A DNA stretch of 64,000 nucleotides from a virus. Below the pieces are notes generated by a model that was not told the origin of the DNA, made no database searches, and worked only from the letters and a program-made list of their open reading frames with translations. The translations under genes were made by a program, and so were the position numbers. The stretch covers positions 62,001 to 126,000 of IMG/VR virus record IMGVR_UViG_3300009314_000004; one strand, 5' to 3'. The stretch's first letter is position 1, and the number at the start of each line of letters is the position of its first letter. Positions 17,487 to 26,174 of the stretch are shown piece after piece.

Positions 17487-18803
17487 TCAGCCCACTAATG
17501 GGCGACCGATGGACCAATAGGTGAATCCCGCCGCCCTCATTTCCTCCAGGCGGAACAAGTTGCGGCCGTCGAAGATCACCGGGGTGTTCATGGCCTCCTG
17601 AACTGCACCTAAGTCCGCCCCCTGGAACATCCCCCACTCGGTCATAATGGCCAGCGCATCCGCCCCCGCCACCGCAGCGTACAGGTCACCCGCAAAGGTG
17701 ACCCCCGTAGGAAAAAGCTCCTGTGCTTTGGGCATCGCCGCCGGGTCGTACGCAACAACTTCAGCCCCCTGCGCCAACAACTGGACCAACAGCTCCCGTG
17801 CGGGGGCTTCCCTCATGTCGTCGGTGTTCGGTTTGAAAGCCAGCCCCCACACGGCCACCCGCTTCCCTGCAAGCCCACCCCGGTCCTTGAAGTAGCTGAT
17901 AAGTGAGCGCCCTACCAATTGACGTTGCTGGGTGTTTACTTCATCGACACTGTGCGCTATGCGTAGAGGAATATCGAGCTCGTTGGCCATGCGCAGCAAG
18001 GCACGCACGTCCTTGGGAAAACAGGAACCACCGTACCCGGCGCCGGCGAACAGGAAACGGTCCCCGATGCGGGCGTCCGCCCCCATCCCTCGGCGGACGG
18101 CGTCGACATCGCCGCCTACCGCAGCGCACAAGTCGGCCATCTCATTCATGAAGGAGATTCGCGTAGCCAACATAGCGTTGGCTCCGTACTTGGTAATCTC
18201 GGCACTCACTGCGTCCATGAACAAGATACGGCCGGTGCGCCGGTAAAAGGGGGCGTAGAGCGTCCTCATTACTGCCTGGGTAACGGGGCAACTCGAGCCG
18301 ATGACGACGCGGTCCGGATTCAAGAAGTCCGCAACCGCCGTGCCCTCCTTGAGAAACTCGGGATTGGAGACCACCTCGATGGCCTCCCCGGCAGCCGCGC
18401 GGATAATCGCCGTAACTCGGGCGTTGGTGCCGACCGGCACGGTGCTCTTCAAGACCACTATTTGGCCCTTGGACACAACCTCCCCGACCTGCTGCGCTAC
18501 CGCGAGGACGTTGGAAAGGTCCGCCGAGCCGTCGACATCGGAGGGGGTACCCACAGCAATGAACAGCACCTCGGACACCTTAACCGCGTCGTGCAAGTCG
18601 GTTGTAAATCGAAGGTTCCCTGTGGCCAACGCCCTACCCAAGCGCTGCTCCAAGCCAGGCTCGTAAATGTGAGGTACTCCCCGCGTCAAATTTTCCACCA
18701 CGGCGGCGTTGCTGTCGACGCCGACAACGCTGTGGCCCTTTTCTGCAAAGCCAACCGCAGCGACCAAGCCTACGTACCCGGTTCCTACCAGTGCTATCTG
18801 CAT
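17487..18803 (-). CDS. ugd: UDP-glucose 6-dehydrogenase
   Basis: A 438-residue, full-length member of the UDP-glucose/GDP-mannose dehydrogenase family, which oxidises UDP-glucose to UDP-glucuronate with two NAD+. It shows the Rossmann start IALVGTGYVGLVAAVGFA, STVPVGTNA, NPEFLKEG, the catalytic GYGGSCFPKD with its cysteine, and FKPNTDDMREAP. Start is the ATG at 18803 with GGAGG eight bases upstream. In this operon it would supply a uronic acid donor for the glycosyltransferases. Substrate could also be GDP-mannose, though the motifs fit UDP-glucose better. Confidence 0.9.
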   Translation of the reverse strand: MQIALVGTGYVGLVAAVGFAEKGHSVVGVDSNAAVVENLTRGVPHIYEPGLEQRLGRALATGNLRFTTDLHDAVKVSEVLFIAVGTPSDVDGSADLSNVLAVAQQVGEVVSKGQIVVLKSTVPVGTNARVTAIIRAAAGEAIEVVSNPEFLKEGTAVADFLNPDRVVIGSSCPVTQAVMRTLYAPFYRRTGRILFMDAVSAEITKYGANAMLATRISFMNEMADLCAAVGGDVDAVRRGMGADARIGDRFLFAGAGYGGSCFPKDVRALLRMANELDIPLRIAHSVDEVNTQQRQLVGRSLISYFKDRGGLAGKRVAVWGLAFKPNTDDMREAPARELLVQLLAQGAEVVAYDPAAMPKAQELFPTGVTFAGDLYAAVAGADALAIMTEWGMFQGADLGAVQEAMNTPVIFDGRNLFRLEEMRAAGFTYWSIGRPLVG

Positions 18804-18818
18804 CACTACCTCCGTCAA

Positions 18819-19058
18819 TTACTGAACTAACCGCAGCCCCGCCACACGCGCGTGTAGTGAACTCAACGCCCCCACTTCAGGGGTCTCCGCCCAGCGCACA
18901 TAGGCTTTCACTCGCGTTGCCAGGAAGCGCAGCAACGCCCATTGCTCAGTTGCCGACAACGTTGCCGGAGGGACGTCGTGCGAGTAAGGGAAGTTCACCA
19001 GGGTCTGGTTCACAAATGCGGCTACCGGTGACGACCCAAGTATCTGGAAAACCCCCAT
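18819..19058 (-). CDS. small protein of the biosynthetic operon
   Basis: 79 residues, start ATG at 19058 overlapping the upstream stop (TGATG) with GGAGCTGAGTG ahead. No motif recognised; helical with a few aromatic residues. It might be an accessory or binding partner of a neighbour, and is a conceivable but unsupported precursor peptide. Confidence 0.45.
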   Translation of the reverse strand: MGVFQILGSSPVAAFVNQTLVNFPYSHDVPPATLSATEQWALLRFLATRVKAYVRWAETPEVGALSSLHARVAGLRLVQ

Positions 19059-19789
19059 CACTCAGCTCCATCCTTAATTATTTGCGCAGCCTCTGCCCGC
19101 AACCATTCCCCTACTACTGGTACGAAGTCGTCGCTGTAGTGCGTAGGGCTCACCAACGCCTGCGCCAAGTCAGCAGGGAGTAGTAGCGACGGGTCCACTA
19201 CCCGCACCCCCTCTACACGGCAAGACCGCAGCAACGCAAGGAGGACGTCCCTCCTTCGGCTCCTCCCGGGATTGCCGAAGGGGGCAAAGTCAGCGTTGAA
19301 GTGCGACACCACCAGCAAGGGGCACCCCAATAACCGACGCAGAACCGAAAGGTCCCGATTAATGTCGTTGACGTCCAAGAACCTCCGGTGTATCCCCCCA
19401 ACCAACGGGGGCGCCCCCCCGTTGCCCCCTACTAAATGATCGCCGTCCCAGCTCATTTGGTACTTGTCCAGCACCTGCTCCTTGACACACCACCGGTGCA
19501 GCACGTACCGTCCCAGTTCGGCCTGCCGGAAGGTGCTGATTTCCACTACCGCCACAGCCAATTTGGGAACGGGGACGGGCTCCTGGGGATGCTGCAAGAT
19601 GAGATCCCGCAACTCGCAGGGAATCCTAACCTCGCCGACGACGTAGCCGACGAGTTGGGCTGCCTCACCCGAAGTGTGGGTCAGACCGTACAGGTCAGCG
19701 AAGCTATGCAATTTAGTTGGGCGGGGGAAACCCTCCCCTCCCCAAGCTAAGGGGGTGGCCACCCGGCAACTGCCAATGACCCCAATCAT
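19058..19789 (-). CDS. SGNH/GSCFA-like putative esterase or acyltransferase
   Basis: 243 residues. It begins MIGVIGSCRVATP, the G-S-C block that opens GSCFA/SGNH-type hydrolases with the nucleophile serine, and near the C-terminus has SPTHYSDDFVPVVG, which can provide the Asp/His pair. Between them VVSHFNADFAPFG matches an internal block. Such enzymes add or remove acetyl groups on glycans. Coupled by ATGA overlap to the methyltransferase upstream. Family assignment is moderate; substrate is unknown. Confidence 0.55.
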   Translation of the reverse strand: MIGVIGSCRVATPLAWGGEGFPRPTKLHSFADLYGLTHTSGEAAQLVGYVVGEVRIPCELRDLILQHPQEPVPVPKLAVAVVEISTFRQAELGRYVLHRWCVKEQVLDKYQMSWDGDHLVGGNGGAPPLVGGIHRRFLDVNDINRDLSVLRRLLGCPLLVVSHFNADFAPFGNPGRSRRRDVLLALLRSCRVEGVRVVDPSLLLPADLAQALVSPTHYSDDFVPVVGEWLRAEAAQIIKDGAE

Positions 19790-20796
19790 GGTTTGTCCCC
19801 ACTAAGTTGCACCGACAAGGGGGAAAGCAAAGTACCTTCCGGATACAACGCAGCAACCGAGTCAGGGACAGCAACATGATTGGTCGTTGTCATCGCCACA
19901 TTGGCCAAGCCGACATCCCGGAACAACCTCTCCCATTCGTGCGCCCGCAACCGATTCTGTGGGTAACCTACGCAATTGTCCCCCACTGCTCGGCGATAGT
20001 CTTCTTCCGACCAGGTCAAGAAATCCAGCGGCCCTTCGCCTAAACCGTGCCCGTCGATACCGATAGTTGCCAAGAGCAGCGCTCCCGGACGAAGTAAGTC
20101 GTACATACGTTGCACGCAAGCAGCTGGATTAGGGACGTGCTCCAACGTCACTACGGAATACACCAAGTCAAAACACGACTCCCCCGGAAAGTCCTCTACT
20201 CGAGTAGCGTAACGAACGCACCCCAAAGCAGGCGATAGGTCGGGAACATCAACAAAACGAGTAAGTAGGGAAACCAACGCTTGCAAATTCGTCTGGGGGC
20301 CCTCGTCTAACGTGGCCCCACTGAAAACGGCCCCCCGCATACCGCACGCAAGCAATTGCCCGTGATGGTCCGGGCCGAACCCCATCTCGAACACGTCTCG
20401 AGGGTCGTGGCCCCGCAACTTTCGGTACCACCTGAATTGCTGAGCTACCCCCGCCATATTGTGGAGCGGGCTCCCGCTGGTGTCCGCCCCTCGCAGTACC
20501 GTTCGGGCAACAAGGCCCTCCACTGCTGCAATATCAGCGTACCACCCCCGAGCCTGGGCAACTCGCCGTACCAGGAAACGCCCCACACAGGGAGTGCACT
20601 CAAGAGGGGTACCCTTATCTGTTAGAACCACCGGAATTACTCGGTAAGTGCCTAACAATTCCTGCAAACTACGGGGGACCGCCGCCCACTCCTCTACACT
20701 GGTGAGGAAGAGGGTACCGCCATAGGTCCGCTCGAACCACTGAGTGAACTGGTCCAACCCACAAGCCCCTGTTACACACTCTATAGGCGTATCCAT
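19786..20796 (-). CDS. SAM-dependent methyltransferase (paralogue A)
   Basis: 336 residues. The C-terminal two thirds form a class I methyltransferase: VFEMGFGPDHHG (motif I), then FDLVYSVVTLEHVPNP (motifs III/IV) and a later LRPGALLLATIG. The segment LDFLTWSEEDYRRA near residue 265 also occurs in altered form in the second methyltransferase of this operon. The N-terminal third has no named domain. Probably methylates the operon product; the acceptor is unknown. Confidence 0.8.
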   Translation of the reverse strand: MDTPIECVTGACGLDQFTQWFERTYGGTLFLTSVEEWAAVPRSLQELLGTYRVIPVVLTDKGTPLECTPCVGRFLVRRVAQARGWYADIAAVEGLVARTVLRGADTSGSPLHNMAGVAQQFRWYRKLRGHDPRDVFEMGFGPDHHGQLLACGMRGAVFSGATLDEGPQTNLQALVSLLTRFVDVPDLSPALGCVRYATRVEDFPGESCFDLVYSVVTLEHVPNPAACVQRMYDLLRPGALLLATIGIDGHGLGEGPLDFLTWSEEDYRRAVGDNCVGYPQNRLRAHEWERLFRDVGLANVAMTTTNHVAVPDSVAALYPEGTLLSPLSVQLSGDKP

Positions 20797-20810
20797 CAGC
20801 CAAAAATCTC

Positions 20811-21422
20811 CTAATCGACCAACGTGTGCAGATAGGCAGCTCCTGACTCTCCGTACCTGGCCGAGTAGGGCCCGCCTGCCTGCTCCCAGGCAATAACCTC
20901 AGCAGGGTCTGCAATCAAGTCAGCAACCGACTTCAGCCCTCGCGAAGCAAAGCCAAACAGGGGGTCGAAAAACACGTAGCCCCCCTTCAGTAAAAACTCC
21001 ACAACTGTGTGCTGCACTCCTGCCGCATTTGCAATGTGGACGTAGCGGGAAAAATACCCGATAGTTGCCCCCAGGTAACGCAGAGCCAAACAGTACCCGG
21101 CACATGCGGCGACGTCCTCCCCCCGGAACAGCTTAGCCAGGTCGAAATGCTGATGCCAGTCGTCCTCCGGAATGCCAAGCTTAATGTTGTGCCGCACGTA
21201 CCCCATGATAAAGGCAAGGAAGGCGTATTGCGCTGAAGGCACCCACAAGTTATGCACTAGATTGTACACCGCCCCCCAAGGCTGACCTACCAGGTCGACC
21301 CCATAGTTGAACATACACCGGTCCATGTGCGTGCGTGCGCAAGCCAAATTGCGCCGAGCGAGCCTTACCCGAGGTTCTCCCACAACTTGTAGTACTCCGC
21401 ATTGATAAAGTGGTGCGTCCAT
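20811..21422 (-). CDS. transglutaminase-like cysteine protein
   Basis: 203 residues from the ATG at 21422, chosen for its GGGGGGAGTGGCA ribosome site; this overlaps the radical SAM gene by 58 bases, like other overlaps in this operon. A Cys-His-Asp set in transglutaminase-core order is visible: CAGYCLALRYLG (Cys), GVQHTVVEF (His) and YVFFDPLFG (Asp). These folds act as proteases, amidases or cross-linkers. In RiPP clusters such proteins cleave leader peptides, but no precursor is evident here. The substrate is unknown. Confidence 0.6.
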   Translation of the reverse strand: MDAPLYQCGVLQVVGEPRVRLARRNLACARTHMDRCMFNYGVDLVGQPWGAVYNLVHNLWVPSAQYAFLAFIMGYVRHNIKLGIPEDDWHQHFDLAKLFRGEDVAACAGYCLALRYLGATIGYFSRYVHIANAAGVQHTVVEFLLKGGYVFFDPLFGFASRGLKSVADLIADPAEVIAWEQAGGPYSARYGESGAAYLHTLVD

Positions 21423-22357
21423 TGCCACTCCCCCCTGGCAGCGTAGCACCGGTCACACTTGGCGCTCCTAGTATCGAAACGGTACCGTCCCTGCTTGACG
21501 ATTTCCTCCCAGCTGCTCTCAGTCACGTTACCAATCGAGGCGTCGTACCTGTTGCAGCAGGGAAAAACATCCCCAGTGGGGCGCACGTACATGTACTTCG
21601 GGAAGGAACACCCAGGCACAGCCCACACAGGGGAGGCGCCATACTCACCCCCAATCCCGTGGACTGCCCCGAAGGAGATGCCGTGGCCTTCGCAGTAAGC
21701 CTGGGTTTCTTCCAAGCATTGCTGGTACTCCTCGCGTAACCCGTACAGGCTCTCTCCGACCATCTCCTCAGTGCAGACATGCAACGTGTTGAGGAAAATC
21801 CACCGAATCCCCGGCAGCAACCGCAACAAGGGGATCACGTCCCCCATATTGCGGGCCGTAGCCATGTAGGAAAGCCCAACGTAGTTCCACCTACTCAGTG
21901 TGCTAATAGCCTCTCGGACGTTCTCCAAGACTACGTCGAACTTAGCCCCGGTACGCAGCCGCTCAAAGTTGTCCTTGAGCCCGTCCATTGAAAAGGACAA
22001 CGAGTAGGTGTTGCGATTCAACAACGGCCACAGTTCCTGAGCTGGGAAGCGCCACATCCCGTTGGTGTTCAACTTCAAGGCAAACTTCCCATTCATATTG
22101 AGGTAGTCCAGCATCTTCAAGAAGTCGGGGTGGGTAGTGTGCTCCCCCTCCGAATTGATCTCGATGGTCCGATAAGGCGGGAGCTGGTCAATCAGCGCCT
22201 GCCACACGGCAAAGGGCATCCACTCGAGCTTTTTTTTCTCCTTGGTGTGCTGAGACCCGCACATGCGGCAAGTGAGGTTGCACCCGGTAGTTAGCACAAC
22301 ATTAACGGCCTCTTGCGCCAATTGCTCGGTGCGCAACATGTGCGGGTACTCGGCCAT
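21365..22357 (-). CDS. radical SAM enzyme with SPASM-type C-terminus
   Basis: 330 residues. TGCNLTCRMCGSQ near residue 25 gives the CxxxCxxC ligands of the radical SAM [4Fe-4S] cluster. The C-terminal part has CSFPKYMYVRPTGDVFPCC and CDRCY, cysteines arranged like a SPASM domain holding auxiliary clusters. SPASM enzymes modify peptides or sugars. The reaction here is not predictable. Start ATG at 22357 with GAGGGGCGAA upstream. Confidence 0.88.
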   Translation of the reverse strand: MAEYPHMLRTEQLAQEAVNVVLTTGCNLTCRMCGSQHTKEKKKLEWMPFAVWQALIDQLPPYRTIEINSEGEHTTHPDFLKMLDYLNMNGKFALKLNTNGMWRFPAQELWPLLNRNTYSLSFSMDGLKDNFERLRTGAKFDVVLENVREAISTLSRWNYVGLSYMATARNMGDVIPLLRLLPGIRWIFLNTLHVCTEEMVGESLYGLREEYQQCLEETQAYCEGHGISFGAVHGIGGEYGASPVWAVPGCSFPKYMYVRPTGDVFPCCNRYDASIGNVTESSWEEIVKQGRYRFDTRSAKCDRCYAARGEWQWTHHFINAEYYKLWENLG

Positions 22358-22366
22358 TTCGCCCCT

Positions 22367-23356
22367 CTACACAGAACCGTAGGTGATCAGCTCGGTTACG
22401 TCGGCGTCCTCCCCCGTTACCTGGGAGTTCTCCGGGAGCTCGGTACGGTTCCGCACCTCGAACTCGACCTGCATTCCGGCCTGCTTCACTTGTGCCACGT
22501 ACCAAGGCGCCCGCTCCCGGCGGCAGGGGAGGTACCCATGATGGTCCAAGTAGCCAACTTGCGCAGCCTCCCACTCTTCCTGCGTCATGGTCAAGAAGTG
22601 AAGCGGGTGCGGATCTCCGGAAATGCCATGACCGGACAAATCGGTGTAAGCAATGAACTGCCCACCCTTCTTGAGCAACCTCCGCACTTCACCCAGGAAG
22701 CCTTGCATGTTTTCCACGTGCTCCAGGACTACGTGCGCAAAGATGAGATCGTACTTCTTCCGCCGCAAGGGGAACTTCCCCCCTTCGCCCAAACGGTAGT
22801 CCCGAGCAACTCGCCGCTCGGCCTTCTCTATGAAAGAGGCAAGGTTGAGCTTGGCCAGTACCTCCCGCTCCACCTCACGGAGCTCAGGATCGACCTCCCT
22901 CACCGCGGTGACGCCGGCGTACTCCGCCCCCCACATGTTGCAAGCGAGCATTGACCCTACCGGGCTATCGCCGAAACCAAGCTCGAGAACGGTTTTGGGC
23001 AGTTTCCCCATCTTCGCCTCGTAAAGGTCCATATAGAAATTGAGGATGCCTAAGCTGTGAATCATGTTCGGCTGCGCATCGAAAAGGGCCGCCGTGATGT
23101 CTCGAAAGCCCCGGTTGACCTTACGACTGTGCACAGTGAGCAGGTTCCGAGCGGCGGACCACAACGAATCGAAATTGTCAAGTGCTTCGGGGTCGGTGCT
23201 GGGCAGCAAGAAGGCTACCCCGTAGCGTTCCCCCAACAGGGTGGCCAGGGGCCCAGGCTCCTCAGTGACTGCGATGCAGGTGGTGCCTGCTCGCTTTTGC
23301 GTCATCTCAGCGAGAACCTCGGGGAGGTACTCAGGCATGTTGACTTTGATAACCAT
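22367..23356 (-). CDS. SAM-dependent methyltransferase (paralogue B)
   Basis: 329 residues from the ATG at 23356 (AAGGAGAAAGAC upstream), 55 bases inside the glycosyltransferase gene. Class I core with TVLELGFGDSPVG (motif I), YDLIFAHVVLEHVEN and LLKKGGQFIAYTDL. LHFLTMTQEEWEAA parallels a segment of the other operon methyltransferase, and the regions before motif I also align, so the two are paralogues. Probably acts on the same product at another site. Confidence 0.8.
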   Translation of the reverse strand: MVIKVNMPEYLPEVLAEMTQKRAGTTCIAVTEEPGPLATLLGERYGVAFLLPSTDPEALDNFDSLWSAARNLLTVHSRKVNRGFRDITAALFDAQPNMIHSLGILNFYMDLYEAKMGKLPKTVLELGFGDSPVGSMLACNMWGAEYAGVTAVREVDPELREVEREVLAKLNLASFIEKAERRVARDYRLGEGGKFPLRRKKYDLIFAHVVLEHVENMQGFLGEVRRLLKKGGQFIAYTDLSGHGISGDPHPLHFLTMTQEEWEAAQVGYLDHHGYLPCRRERAPWYVAQVKQAGMQVEFEVRNRTELPENSQVTGEDADVTELITYGSV

Positions 23357-24426
23357 GTCTTTCTCCTTTTCGATTGGCACACGCTGCGAAGACAAGCGAG
23401 GAGAGCTTCTGCTGCCCCCATCGGGTCCACCTTACGATAGCGCAGCTGCTGCTTCTCAGCGAGTGCATGGGTGATTGCTGCTGCAAACGTCTCAATTGAC
23501 AAATCCGGGCAACACAACGGGGGAGGGTGCTTATCTATGTTCCCCACATTGGTTGAGACTACTACGTTGCACCCCAACTTGGCCGCCTCGGCGTACAAAT
23601 TGGGGGAAGGGTCGTACATGGAAGGGATGACTACTACTCGCGAGTTGCCCAAAAGCGTCAACATGGTAGCGTGGTCGACCAACCCGAAGTCAATGACGTT
23701 GGGCAAGGGCAGGTTCAGCCGGTCACCGCATACGGCGATGCGCACTTGAGGAAACCGCCGAGCGACCGCCTCCAGCAGCCCCCGGTTTTTCATCCTCCGC
23801 CCCCAATCCGAGGCGGAGAAGCACAAACCGAACTGACGCTCCCGGTAGGGGCGGGCCCATTCACTGTTGATGGGAGGCACAGCAATATCCGGAGTGTAAA
23901 TAACCGAGTCCCGGTGGATCTTGGCTACCAACTTCGCCGGGAAATATTTACGGTAGTAGGCCAAATCGATGGTGCTGTGAACAAGTACGTGGTCGGCACT
24001 CCCAAACGCTACGAAGTCGTTGTTGCCCTCAGGCGGGGGCTCCTGGACTTGGTGGTAGGGCTTGCCTGAGCGCGAGATGAAGTCTACTCCCGACGTCAGG
24101 TACACTTTGGGTACGTCGGTGCGTTTCCGCAGCACCCAAGGCGCATCGTAGTTCTTCCCTACCATCACATCGAAATCACCCGCAAGAAGGGCTGGGTCAT
24201 CCCGTTGGCACCACCCTGTAGCCCGAATTCCCCCGATCCGGTCGGGGTCGCTCCAGTTGCCGGTGATGTCGTAAGGAAGGCCCAGATGCCGGCATTTGCC
24301 GCAGTGGTCAATAGCTACCCCCAGCACCCCGCACCCCAATTGCCGCAAACGCTTCACTGTCTCGTACGCCTCAGTAGAGGCGCCCCCGTAACCAGGCGGT
24401 TGGTTCCACACATAGCAAATCCGCAT
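23302..24426 (-). CDS. GT4-like glycosyltransferase
   Basis: 374 residues, start ATG overlapping the stop of the upstream gene (TGATG). GT-B fold: an N-terminal acceptor domain (YVWNQPPGYGGASTEAYE), then a C-terminal donor domain with SMYDPSPNLYAEAAKLGC, the E-x7-E region that binds the nucleotide sugar. Cysteine-rich patch HCGKCRH near residue 52 is unusual. The last 20-30 residues lie in the overlap with the next gene. Sugar donor unknown; UDP-glucuronate from the operon dehydrogenase is possible. Confidence 0.8.
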   Translation of the reverse strand: MRICYVWNQPPGYGGASTEAYETVKRLRQLGCGVLGVAIDHCGKCRHLGLPYDITGNWSDPDRIGGIRATGWCQRDDPALLAGDFDVMVGKNYDAPWVLRKRTDVPKVYLTSGVDFISRSGKPYHQVQEPPPEGNNDFVAFGSADHVLVHSTIDLAYYRKYFPAKLVAKIHRDSVIYTPDIAVPPINSEWARPYRERQFGLCFSASDWGRRMKNRGLLEAVARRFPQVRIAVCGDRLNLPLPNVIDFGLVDHATMLTLLGNSRVVVIPSMYDPSPNLYAEAAKLGCNVVVSTNVGNIDKHPPPLCCPDLSIETFAAAITHALAEKQQLRYRKVDPMGAAEALLACLRSVCQSKRRKTWLSKSTCLSTSPRFSLR

Positions 24427-26174
24427 CAGTCGATAAACTCCCGAAACCATAACTCCAGCGAAACCAACTTGTACAGCTGACGGTCGAATTCCCCCCGTCT
24501 CAATTTAGTGTGCACGTTAGGGTCGTGCGGGAGGCGCCTGCGCAAGCCTCGAACCAACTCGTCCGCCCACTCCGTAAGTGGCCCCTGAAGCCAACGAGTG
24601 GCCGGCACCACCAACCCTTTTTTGTCCGCCCGCTCCGTGACTGAGGAGGGGACCCCGATTCGCCGACCAACCTCGCGCAGAATCCACTTAGTCTGCCCCT
24701 CAACCAACTTCAAGTGCGGGACAGAGAAACAGAACTGCATGACGTTGGGGTCCAAGTAGGGGCAGAACGCCTCCAGCCCAAATGCGGTGGCGTCGCTCGC
24801 GCCCATGTGCATCTGCGCGGGGTAGGTAAGGTTAAACTCTACGTTGCCGAGTGAATTGGGGAGCTGCGGGAACTCATTGAAGTACCTAGTCACCTGCTCT
24901 CGCTGCTCCCGTCCACTAGTAGGGGAACGATCCGTAACTCGGAGGTGCTGCTCCAGCGGCGACGCTTCAGCCAACTCTGGAGTTGCCCATAAGTACTCAG
25001 CCAACGGCCGGTAGGCATGGCAAGAAGTGGCACCAAGGAACTGCTCCGTCAAGTCCCCCTCACCCGCATGCTGCGCCCCGTACATGATAAGCAAATGCCG
25101 AATGTACCCACTGAGGAGCTCATCCGGCCCATGGCCAAAAACGCAGGAAGAGAAGCCCAACTCCTGCGTCTTCTTTGCCATCATGAAATTGGAGATAGGG
25201 GAGAAAGTGGCAACGATGCCCTCAAGGTTCCGAATGATTTCCGGGAAGTACTTCCTGAAATCATCTGCCGTGGGGCGGACGTAGTGAACTCCGGCCCCAA
25301 TGGAGGCAGCCACCGCAAGGGCGTACTCAAGCTCGTCGAAGGCATCCCCGTACCCTTCGTAGGTGTTGACAATGACCTGTTCTGGGCGCATCAGCGCAGC
25401 CAAGACCGCCGAGTCCAGTCCCCCTGAAACGGTGAAGCCCTGGTTGTCCCGGCGGCAAGTCTCCGCCGACTGGCGCAGCAACTGCTCAAAAGCAACCACA
25501 CTTTGCGTGGGGGAGCCCTGCACAAGGGGGACACGCGGGTGCCAGTACCGGATAGCCGCCGGCGTCGTTGACCCCCAAGCGAAGTGAACAATGTGCTGCG
25601 CGGGGACCTGGTGGATACCTTCAAACATCGTTGCAGCAGCAACGGGGAATTCGAAAGTCCATAAATCCTGGGTAATATGGGGAACGGCGGGCACCAAAGT
25701 CAACAAGGAGCTAATCTTGTTGGCAAAGAGCACACCTCCCTTCTTGTCGACATGGTAATAGAGAACACTGCCCCACGCTGGGTCAACTGCCAACCACAGC
25801 CCTTCGAAGGTTTGCACTACCAGGGCGAACAACCCACGCAACGCAGACACCGTCAGGTACACCCCCATTCCTTCAACCAACGCCCGCACTACTTCTGCGT
25901 CGCCGGCCCCCTTCTTGTGAGGAACGTGGGTGGCAATAAGGGCTTCCCGATTTTGTAAATAGCCGGAGAAGAAAACAGTAGCGTCGCCCAGGGACAAGGG
26001 CCCGCTGGAAACAGTGGGGGGGAGCGTAGCGGCCAAGGCCATCTCCGTACCCTCCTCATAAAGGAGCGGGGCCCCTCTTCCATACCGGTGACGACAAACC
26101 GACACCATCGCCCGAGGGTCACCCTCCCGACGATATACTCCGGCGTAAATCACAAATCCTCCCAATGCGCTCAA
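24426..26174 (-). CDS. asparagine-synthetase-like amide ligase lacking the N-terminal cysteine
   Basis: 582 residues with the two-domain architecture of AsnB-type enzymes: an N-terminal Ntn-hydrolase (glutaminase-like) domain to about residue 195, and a PP-loop synthetase domain with GFTVSGGLDSAVLAAL. True AsnB begins Met-Cys-Gly; here it begins MSALGGFVIY, so the glutaminase nucleophile is absent while the rest of the fold is kept. The same loss is known in beta-lactam synthetase and lasso-peptide cyclase, which adenylate a carboxylate and use an amine already in the substrate. It may therefore form an amide on the operon product. Start overlaps the upstream glycosyltransferase by 56 bases. 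Confidence 0.8.
   Translation of the reverse strand: MSALGGFVIYAGVYRREGDPRAMVSVCRHRYGRGAPLLYEEGTEMALAATLPPTVSSGPLSLGDATVFFSGYLQNREALIATHVPHKKGAGDAEVVRALVEGMGVYLTVSALRGLFALVVQTFEGLWLAVDPAWGSVLYYHVDKKGGVLFANKISSLLTLVPAVPHITQDLWTFEFPVAAATMFEGIHQVPAQHIVHFAWGSTTPAAIRYWHPRVPLVQGSPTQSVVAFEQLLRQSAETCRRDNQGFTVSGGLDSAVLAALMRPEQVIVNTYEGYGDAFDELEYALAVAASIGAGVHYVRPTADDFRKYFPEIIRNLEGIVATFSPISNFMMAKKTQELGFSSCVFGHGPDELLSGYIRHLLIMYGAQHAGEGDLTEQFLGATSCHAYRPLAEYLWATPELAEASPLEQHLRVTDRSPTSGREQREQVTRYFNEFPQLPNSLGNVEFNLTYPAQMHMGASDATAFGLEAFCPYLDPNVMQFCFSVPHLKLVEGQTKWILREVGRRIGVPSSVTERADKKGLVVPATRWLQGPLTEWADELVRGLRRRLPHDPNVHTKLRRGEFDRQLYKLVSLELWFREFID

Noticed and set aside
15671-22357. Queuosine or 7-deazaguanine DNA-modification pathway
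   Set aside because: Only a QueC-like domain is present. The radical SAM protein has a SPASM-type C-terminus and does not look like QueE; folE, queD and a DNA transglycosylase are missing.
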